The notes below the pieces were generated by a model. It saw only the letters and a program-made list of their open reading frames with translations. It had not been told where the DNA came from and ran no database searches. Both the position numbers and the translations under genes were made by a program. From the NCBI GenBank assembly GCA_903861145.1, contig CAIOTH010000106.1, positions 1 to 64,000 on the forward strand: a stretch of DNA of 64,000 bases, read 5' to 3'. Of the stretch, positions 57,509 through 64,000 are shown in pieces. Source of the DNA: an uncultured Bacteroidota bacterium. Lineage in GTDB: Bacteria > Bacteroidota > Bacteroidia > Chitinophagales > LD1. Each line of letters starts with the position of its first letter. Position 1 is the stretch's first letter.

Positions 57509-57862
57509 TTATTTAGGCTGAGGAGCAGGCTGGCCTTGTGTTGGTGCTGCCGGAGTGCTTGGAATACCACCCGAAAACGGCTTCTGCATTTGCTCAATCT
57601 CTGACTTAGGAAGGGCTTCTTTGGTAGTAGCCACTTTTTTACCTACAAAAAAGGTAGTTGAAAGGCAAAGGAAGATTAATGCGAAAGCAAGTCCCCAGGT
57701 TAATTTTTCTACCACATCAGTCGAGCGACGGGCACCAAGCAATTGCTGGCCTACACCACCAAATGAAGCGCTTAAGCCACCGCCTTTAGGATTTTGAATT
57801 AAAACTACTGCTCCTAAAAGCACGCAAACTACTATTATCAGGATGGTTACAAATACGTACAT
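57509..57862 (-). CDS. secG: Preprotein translocase subunit SecG
   Basis: VLLGAVVLIQNPKGGGLSASFGGVGQQLLGARRSTDVVEKLTWGLAFALIFLCLST. Confidence 0.95.
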   Translation of the reverse strand: MYVFVTILIIVVCVLLGAVVLIQNPKGGGLSASFGGVGQQLLGARRSTDVVEKLTWGLAFALIFLCLSTTFFVGKKVATTKEALPKSEIEQMQKPFSGGIPSTPAAPTQGQPAPQPK

Positions 57863-57863
57863 G

Positions 57864-58931
57864 TTAAACGATGTTTTTTAAATAATTGATTCGGGCGGCA
57901 AATAAACTACTTTTTTCGGGAAATTTCAAAGTAAGTGCCTCATAGGTCTTAATTGCCTTGGCGTATTTCTTCTGCATTTCGTATACTTTGGCCATAGTTT
58001 CGGTGGCAGGCTCGGTATTTGCGTCACTTTCAACCACTTGTTTTTTAATTTCGGGCTGCTTGTGTTTTTGGATTTGCTCTTCAATAAACCGCTCCAACCC
58101 CTTGGCGTAGGTGGTTTCTTCTTTAACTAATTCATGCAAATAGTCAATCGATATATTGGCTGTATACAATTCGGTAAGTTCCTCCTCTTCGGCTACAACT
58201 TCCTCTTGCGGAACAACCGGCGTTTCCTTCTCTTCGGGCGCTGCTTTGTTATTAAATGCCTTTAACCATTCGTCAAAAGTATGCGGTTGAATGCGTGAGA
58301 ACACCTCAACCGGTGTTTCCTCCATCAGGCTTGTTTCTTCCAGCGCAGGCTCCTCGGTTTCCTTGGTTATGGCTTCAATTCCTTCATCACTTCTTACTTC
58401 AATTGTTTCAGCCTGGGTAATTTCAATGAGTGGTTCTTGCTTTTCCTCAACCGGTTGTTCGGTGTAGGATGTCAATTCTTTCGACGTCTTTTCAATTTCA
58501 GCCAGCAAGGTTTTTAAATCATACTGGTTTGTGATTTCTTCTTTAACAGGCTCAACCAGGGTAACAGGTTCTTTTTGATATGAAATAGTTTCAACAATGA
58601 CTTCAGGGGCTATTACTGAACCTATCTCTACCGGGTTGCTGATTTCTGCTATTGGTTCAACCTTTGCTGTAATGACGACTTCCGGAGTGATTGGGGCAGT
58701 TGCATTTTTCTCATTAAACAGCGTGTATAACAATTCACGGTCTTGTATGTAAAGGGCCGCCAGTTGTAATTGTTGGTCGAATTTGGGACTGTTTTCCTGC
58801 TGGTATTTTTTTGCAAGTAGAACATGGGCTTGTTGGAAATACGGAAACTTTTCAATCATACCTTCCAACTCAGATGTACTGAATTGATTAAGCATGTGCT
58901 GAAAGTTCTCTGTATTAATTTGCTGCAACAT
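57864..58931 (-). CDS. Hypothetical protein, acidic linker with C-terminal TPR-like unit
   Basis: MLQQINTENFQHMLNQFSTSELEGMIEKFPYFQQAHVLLAKKYQQENSPKFDQQLQLAALYIQDRELLYTLF..; C-term AKVYEMQKKYAKAIKTYEALTLKFPEKSSLFAARI. Confidence 0.65.
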   Translation of the reverse strand: MLQQINTENFQHMLNQFSTSELEGMIEKFPYFQQAHVLLAKKYQQENSPKFDQQLQLAALYIQDRELLYTLFNEKNATAPITPEVVITAKVEPIAEISNPVEIGSVIAPEVIVETISYQKEPVTLVEPVKEEITNQYDLKTLLAEIEKTSKELTSYTEQPVEEKQEPLIEITQAETIEVRSDEGIEAITKETEEPALEETSLMEETPVEVFSRIQPHTFDEWLKAFNNKAAPEEKETPVVPQEEVVAEEEELTELYTANISIDYLHELVKEETTYAKGLERFIEEQIQKHKQPEIKKQVVESDANTEPATETMAKVYEMQKKYAKAIKTYEALTLKFPEKSSLFAARINYLKNIV

Positions 58932-58943
58932 CTTTAAACCCGA

Positions 58944-59450
58944 TTACCACTTTACTAGTGCCTTCTGAAAAATATCATCCATTAACTGGTTGCCAATTTC
59001 GTTTACCAATTGGTCTTCAACCGTAGTGATGTTAGTGCTTGATGAATACTGCGCATAACGCGTAAACGTTTCCGACCACTTATCCTTATCATTTTTGGTA
59101 TTCACAAAATCTATTTGCAAGGTAATGGTTAATTTATTTAATCCGCTGGTGGTGCCGGCTACCGGGGCATCGCTGGTAAAAGTGTAGCCGGTAATTGCGC
59201 CCTTTAGCTGTAAATCACCATCGTTGCTAACCTGCTTTAAGTTAGCTTCTGCCTGAAACTTGGCTTTTATTTTATCTGTCATAACCATGGCCAATGAGGC
59301 CGGGCCGTTGTTTGCCCTGTTTTGCAAAAGCTCTACCGAAAAGTTATGGATATCGGTGGGAATGTTAGCGCCGGTAAACGAGTAAACCTTGCACGACGAT
59401 TGGCTGCAAACAAGCACACAAAACATTAAAATAATGGAACCCAGTTTTTT
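58944..59450 (-). CDS. lptE: LptE family LPS-assembly lipoprotein
   Basis: Lipobox SQSSCKVYSFTGANIPTDIHNFSVELLQNRANNGPASLAMVMTDKIKAKFQAEANLKQV..GDLQLKGAITGY. Confidence 0.85.
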   Translation of the reverse strand, partial: KKLGSIILMFCVLVCSQSSCKVYSFTGANIPTDIHNFSVELLQNRANNGPASLAMVMTDKIKAKFQAEANLKQVSNDGDLQLKGAITGYTFTSDAPVAGTTSGLNKLTITLQIDFVNTKNDKDKWSETFTRYAQYSSSTNITTVEDQLVNEIGNQLMDDIFQKALVKW

Positions 59451-59469
59451 CATGAATGCTAAACCCGCT

Positions 59470-60696
59470 TTATAACTCAATACCGTACTCCTTTATCTTG
59501 CGATATAAAGTCCTTTCAGAAATACCCAAATCAGTAGCCGCGTCTTTACGCTTGTTCCTGTGTTTTCTCAACGACTTAATAATTAGCTCTCGCTCCTTAT
59601 CCGCAATCGAAAGTGATTCCTCAATTGTTTCCGAGTCGTCATAAGCTTTCTTATCCTGCAACAACACCGGTTGATTTACGGGATGAGTTATCATTAACGG
59701 TTTTTCAATCGGTGTATTGTTTGAAATAGGCTCGCGGTAAATAGGCATTGCATCGCCGTTTACCTGGTGCTTGGTTATATCGTAAACAAATTGCTTTAGG
59801 TCGTTTAGGTCTTTCTTTAAATCGAAAATCAATTTGTAAAGAATCTCCCTTTCTGTAAAGCCACTTCCCCCACTCTCGTACCTATGTTCAGCAAGGGCTG
59901 GTAGGCGGTTATCGGTAATATCCGGTACAATCGCTTTTAACTCGGTAGCCGAAACATCCTTTTCCATAGCCAAAATGGAAACCTGCTCAGCCACATTTTT
60001 AAGTTGCCTTACGTTGCCCGGCCAAGGGTACTTTAGTATCAATTCCTTGGCATCATCAGTAAGTTTAACCGGTTGTATCTTATTTCTTTCGGCAAAGTCA
60101 ATACCGAATTTGCGGAAGAGAAGGTAAATATCTTCACCGCGTTCGCGCAACGGTGGTATGTAAATAGGCACCGTTGAAAGCCTGTAATAAAGATCCTCTC
60201 TAAACTTGCCCGCGCGCACCGCTTCCTGCAGGTTAACGTTGGTGGCGGCTATTAAGCGCACATCGGTTTTTATAACCTTCGATGAACCAACCCTAATGTA
60301 TTCGCCCGATTCTAAAACTCGCAGCAAACGTGCTTGTGTGCCCAAAGGCAACTCTCCAATTTCATCTAAAAATATAGTGCCGCCGTTTACGCTTTCAAAG
60401 TACCCTTTGCGCGCCTCGTGCGCACCCGTAAACGAACCCTTTTCGTGGCCGAATAATTCCGAGTCAATAGTCCCTTCGGGTATAGCCCCGCAGTTAACTG
60501 CAATAAAGGGGTTATGCTTACGCACGCCCAGCTGATGTATAATGTGCGAAAAGACCTCTTTACCAACCCCACTTTCACCGGTAATCAAAACGGTAAGGCT
60601 GGTACCGGCAACACGCTCTGCTATGCTTATGGCGTGGTTTAATGCGGGGGCATTACCAATAATACCGAACCTGTTTTTTATACTTTGTATCTCCAT
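59470..60696 (-). CDS. Sigma-54-dependent Fis-family regulator lacking a receiver domain
   Basis: Walker A GESGVGKE; KGSFTGAHEARKGYFE; C-term HTH KDAATDLGISERTLYRKIKEYGI. Confidence 0.95.
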   Translation of the reverse strand: MEIQSIKNRFGIIGNAPALNHAISIAERVAGTSLTVLITGESGVGKEVFSHIIHQLGVRKHNPFIAVNCGAIPEGTIDSELFGHEKGSFTGAHEARKGYFESVNGGTIFLDEIGELPLGTQARLLRVLESGEYIRVGSSKVIKTDVRLIAATNVNLQEAVRAGKFREDLYYRLSTVPIYIPPLRERGEDIYLLFRKFGIDFAERNKIQPVKLTDDAKELILKYPWPGNVRQLKNVAEQVSILAMEKDVSATELKAIVPDITDNRLPALAEHRYESGGSGFTEREILYKLIFDLKKDLNDLKQFVYDITKHQVNGDAMPIYREPISNNTPIEKPLMITHPVNQPVLLQDKKAYDDSETIEESLSIADKERELIIKSLRKHRNKRKDAATDLGISERTLYRKIKEYGIEL

Positions 60697-60762
60697 CTTT
60701 ATTTGCTTTGTGCTATGTGCCTTGAGCTTCGAGCTTAATGCTCATAACTCACAGCTCATAGC

Positions 60763-62244
60763 TCATGACTCAACCCGTCCTATCAACGTTCCCGAAGTGC
60801 AACTTGTTACCAGCACGTTTGCATAAGTGCCCGTTTTTAAATCGCCTTTAGGAAACACAATTACTTTGTTTTGAGTATTGCGCCCGTATAATTCCATATC
60901 ATTCCGGGCAGAAATTCCTTCAATAAGTACTTCAAAAACCTTACCCACATCCTGTTTGTTCGATTCGAGCGAGTGAATACGGTGTATATCAACTATCTCC
61001 TGCAAGCGGCGCTTCTTTACTTCTTCGGGCACATCATCCTTATATTTTTTAGCGGCTAAAGTGCCCGGGCGCTCGCTATAAACAAACATATAGGCCAGGG
61101 TGTACTTTACATATTCCATCATACTAACAGTATCCTGGTGTTCCTCTTCCGTTTCCGAACAAAAGCCTGAAATGATATCGGTTGAAATTGCTGCTTCGGG
61201 CACTATGCGCTTGATAGCTTCAATACGCTGTATATACCATGCGCGGTCGTACGTGCGGTTCATCATTTCAAGTATATGGCTATTGCCCGATTGAACCGGC
61301 AGGTGCACATACTTGCAAATGTTATGGTACTTCGCCATCATGTGCAGCACATCGTCCGTCATATCTTTAGGGTGCGAGGTGCTAAAACGCACACGTAAAT
61401 CGGGCGCTACCAAGGCAACTTTTTCTAACAGCTGAGCAAAGTTTACTACGCTATCATCATACTTGGCTTCTAACAATTTCTTGCCAACTAAAGTTGGGTC
61501 GGTTGAGTAGCGGTACGAGTCAACATTCTGCCCCAATAGGGTTACTTCGCGGTAGCCCTGCTCGTATAATTCTTTAGCTTCGGCAATAATGCTTTGCCAA
61601 TCGCGGCTACGCTCGCGGCCACGGGTAAAAGGCACCACGCAAAACGCGCACATGTTATCGCAACCACGCATAATGCTTATAAAAGCGGTTATGCCATTGC
61701 TGTTTAAACGCACCGGGTTTATTTCGGCATAGGTTTCTTCGCGCGATAAAAGCACGTTAACTGCCTTTTGGCCACTGCCTGCCTCTTCAATCAAATCCGG
61801 TAACGAGCGGTAAGCATCGGGGCCTGCAACTATGTCTACAATCTTTTCCTCCTCTAAAAACTTCTCTTTTAAACGCTCGGCCATACAGCCTAACACCCCA
61901 ACCAATGCTCCCTTCTTGCGCTTCTTTACTCCCCTAAAATGCTGTAACCTGAAACGTATACGCTGCTCGGCATTTTCGCGGATGGCGCAGGTGTTTAGCA
62001 ATATCAGGTCCGCATCCATAAACTCCGTAGTCGAATCAAAACCTGCCCCTGCAAGAATAGATGCTACTACCTCGCTATCGGCAAAGTTCATTTGGCAACC
62101 GTAACTCTCAATATAGAATTTTTTGCCATTGGCTTTTACGCTTTTGGGGCGCTCGGCGGTAAGGGTTTCCCCCTGGCGTGTTTCGTCAATAACTTTGGTT
62201 TGAAGTTCGAAGGCAACCTCATTATTATATAACTGCTCGCTCAT
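60763..62244 (-). CDS. miaB: tRNA-2-methylthio-N6-dimethylallyladenosine synthase
   Basis: [21 protein letters not shown]; radical [26 protein letters not shown]. Confidence 0.97.
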   Translation of the reverse strand: MSEQLYNNEVAFELQTKVIDETRQGETLTAERPKSVKANGKKFYIESYGCQMNFADSEVVASILAGAGFDSTTEFMDADLILLNTCAIRENAEQRIRFRLQHFRGVKKRKKGALVGVLGCMAERLKEKFLEEEKIVDIVAGPDAYRSLPDLIEEAGSGQKAVNVLLSREETYAEINPVRLNSNGITAFISIMRGCDNMCAFCVVPFTRGRERSRDWQSIIAEAKELYEQGYREVTLLGQNVDSYRYSTDPTLVGKKLLEAKYDDSVVNFAQLLEKVALVAPDLRVRFSTSHPKDMTDDVLHMMAKYHNICKYVHLPVQSGNSHILEMMNRTYDRAWYIQRIEAIKRIVPEAAISTDIISGFCSETEEEHQDTVSMMEYVKYTLAYMFVYSERPGTLAAKKYKDDVPEEVKKRRLQEIVDIHRIHSLESNKQDVGKVFEVLIEGISARNDMELYGRNTQNKVIVFPKGDLKTGTYANVLVTSCTSGTLIGRVES

Positions 62245-62354
62245 TTTATAAAATTGGCCCGCAAAGATAAGCTTTTACCTGACAGACTGGCAGGATTTAG
62301 GGGATTTTGTAAGCCTGCATATGAGGTTTGCCGACTCTTTAAAAGTTGTAAACT

Positions 62355-62430
62355 CAGATAGGGGGGTCTCATTTTAAAATACATATAATTGACTATCAGG
62401 TATTTAGTAAAACAGGGGGGTCTCAAAATG
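62355..62430. repeat. REP/BIME-like element, tandem form on the opposite strand (site 3)
   Basis: cagataggggggtctcattttaaaatacatataattgactatcaggtatttagtaaaacaggggggtctcaaaatg. Confidence 0.7.
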
Positions 62431-62512
62431 GTAACTCGCTCCATTTTAACCTCCTCAAAAAGCAGAAAGGGGAATCATGTCGCCAAATAAATAGATTTAT
62501 TTTACCTCAAAT

Positions 62513-62983
62513 ATGGAACCCCGAATAATCACTCTTCCTGAAAAGAAACTAATCGGCAAACGCCTTAAAATGACCTTTGCCAATAACCGCACTTTCGAAC
62601 TCTTCCGCAGTTTTATGCCCGCCCGAAAGGCGATAACAAATACCGTGGGCACAGATGTATTCTGTGTTCAGGTATATCCCGGTATTCCCGATTTTAAGCA
62701 GGATATTGAGTTTGAAAAATGGGCAGCTATTGAGGTTTCAGATTTCAATAACATACCCGATGGTATGGAAGCCCACACTTTAAAAGGTGGGCTATATGCA
62801 GTTTTTCATTACGTGGGCTCCTCAACCGACTTGCGCATCTTCGATTATATCTTCCAAACCTGGTTACCCAATTCAACCTACCAACTTGACGCAAGAGAAC
62901 ACTTTGAAATTTTGGGTGAGAAATACAAAAACAACGACCCCGCTTCGGAAGAGGAGATTTGGGTGCCGGTGAAGATGAAGTGA
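62513..62983 (+). CDS. GyrI-like / AraC effector-binding domain protein
   Basis: IITLPEKKLIGKRLKMTF..FEKWAAIEVSDFNNIPDGMEAHTLKGGLYAVFHYVG..IFQTWLPNSTYQLDAREHFEILGEKY. Confidence 0.85.
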   Translation: MEPRIITLPEKKLIGKRLKMTFANNRTFELFRSFMPARKAITNTVGTDVFCVQVYPGIPDFKQDIEFEKWAAIEVSDFNNIPDGMEAHTLKGGLYAVFHYVGSSTDLRIFDYIFQTWLPNSTYQLDAREHFEILGEKYKNNDPASEEEIWVPVKMK

Positions 62984-63134
62984 TTTAGCAACTTTTAAAA
63001 AGTTGTCAAATCTTGTCCCCACAAGGCCATTGTCTTATTTTCCCCCAATGATGGTTCACTAATTTCATCCATTTAAAATTGGTTGATATTTAATAGGCGC
63101 TAATTTCACCAAGCGATAACCAAACCCACCACTC

Positions 63135-64000
63135 ATGAAAAAAGTATCCTTGTTAACCCTGGCCGTAATGTTTGGCCTTTGTAACCTGCTAACGGCAGCA
63201 AACATTACCGAGCAAAGCGCGAAAACCGTGGCTATTAACTTTTACAAGTTAAATGCCCACAATATCGACTCAAGAACAGCAGTTACTGCCATCTTGAAGT
63301 TCACCAAAACAGAAGAGGATGGAACTATTGATTTTTATGCCTTCGATATTAACCCTAAAGGCTTTGTAATTGTAACCGCCGATGATAACATCGAACCGGT
63401 TATAGCGTATTCAACCGAGTCGTATTTTAATGCAAATCCGCGCGGTCATGTTGGTGTTAGCTACTGGATGAACCAAACTGCCGCCAAGGTTGTACATGCC
63501 AAAACCGAAGGCCTTATAGCCGATGCGCGCATTACCAATTTATGGTCGGCTTACCAAAATGGTCAAAACCCGGGCATTAATAAAGCCACTACTGTCGGCC
63601 CTTTAACCACCAGCACCTGGGACCAGGAAAATGATCTGAGCAATCCTCCACCTTATATATATAACCTGTACTGTCCTTTCAATACTACCGATAACCAACG
63701 TGCGGTAACAGGTTGCGTAGCAACTGCCATGGCGCAGATTATGTATTACTGGAAATATCCTGCAACCGGTAGCGGTTCTTACTCTTATAGCTATACCAAC
63801 CCCACCACGGGCGATGTTTACAATTACGGCACCATGTCGGCTAATTTTGGGGCAACAACTTATGCCTGGGCTAACATGCCTAATGCACTTACTTTAACTA
63901 CCACCGGTGCGCAGGATTCAGCAGTTGATTTACTTTCATACCACACCGGCGTTTCAGTAGCTATGGAATATGGCGACGATAAACAAGGCGGTAGCGGGGC
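63135..64000 (+). CDS. C10 (streptopain-like) family peptidase with Spi-type prodomain (partial, runs off the right edge)
   Basis: ATG at 63135: MKKVSLLTLAVMFGLCNLLTAANITEQSAKTVAINFY..GFVIVTADDNIEPVIAYSTE..AVTGCVATAMAQIMYYWKYPATGSGSYSY; open to 64000. Confidence 0.88.
   Translation, partial: MKKVSLLTLAVMFGLCNLLTAANITEQSAKTVAINFYKLNAHNIDSRTAVTAILKFTKTEEDGTIDFYAFDINPKGFVIVTADDNIEPVIAYSTESYFNANPRGHVGVSYWMNQTAAKVVHAKTEGLIADARITNLWSAYQNGQNPGINKATTVGPLTTSTWDQENDLSNPPPYIYNLYCPFNTTDNQRAVTGCVATAMAQIMYYWKYPATGSGSYSYSYTNPTTGDVYNYGTMSANFGATTYAWANMPNALTLTTTGAQDSAVDLLSYHTGVSVAMEYGDDKQGGSG

Overview
This 64 kb window is chromosomal DNA from a Bacteroidota member. Evidence: Por/T9SS C-terminal sorting domains, gliding-type PKD proteins, a TonB-dependent receptor next to a DUF4249 gene, and Bacteroidota-style TonB clusters. 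Most of it is core genome: rpsP-rimM-trmD-rplS, bioB-F-D-A, accD, class I FBP aldolase, trxA/trxB, dapD, aroQ, xerD, secG, and a miaB-sigma54-lptE-x-secG strand. A truncated collagen-like surface protein lies at the left edge and a truncated C10 (streptopain-like) protease at the right edge. I saw no CRISPR array, prophage, rRNA, tRNA or canonical IS transposase. The most interesting structure is intergenic. (i) A GxxExxY PD-(D/E)XK-like gene sits between ~35 bp imperfect terminal inverted repeats, and an ORF-less relative with the same kind of ends lies at ~22.4 kb. (ii) A REP/BIME-like family ('AAATGATACCCCCC' arms plus a 'TTGATAATCAA' core) occurs three times, in tandem and head-to-head forms. 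(iii) A second palindromic family ('CGTCCCCTAAAGGGGAAACC') forms small tandem arrays. (iv) An FkbM methyltransferase has its N-terminus out of frame at a 6-G homopolymer. All calls come from reading the sequence and the supplied ORFs; no database search was run.
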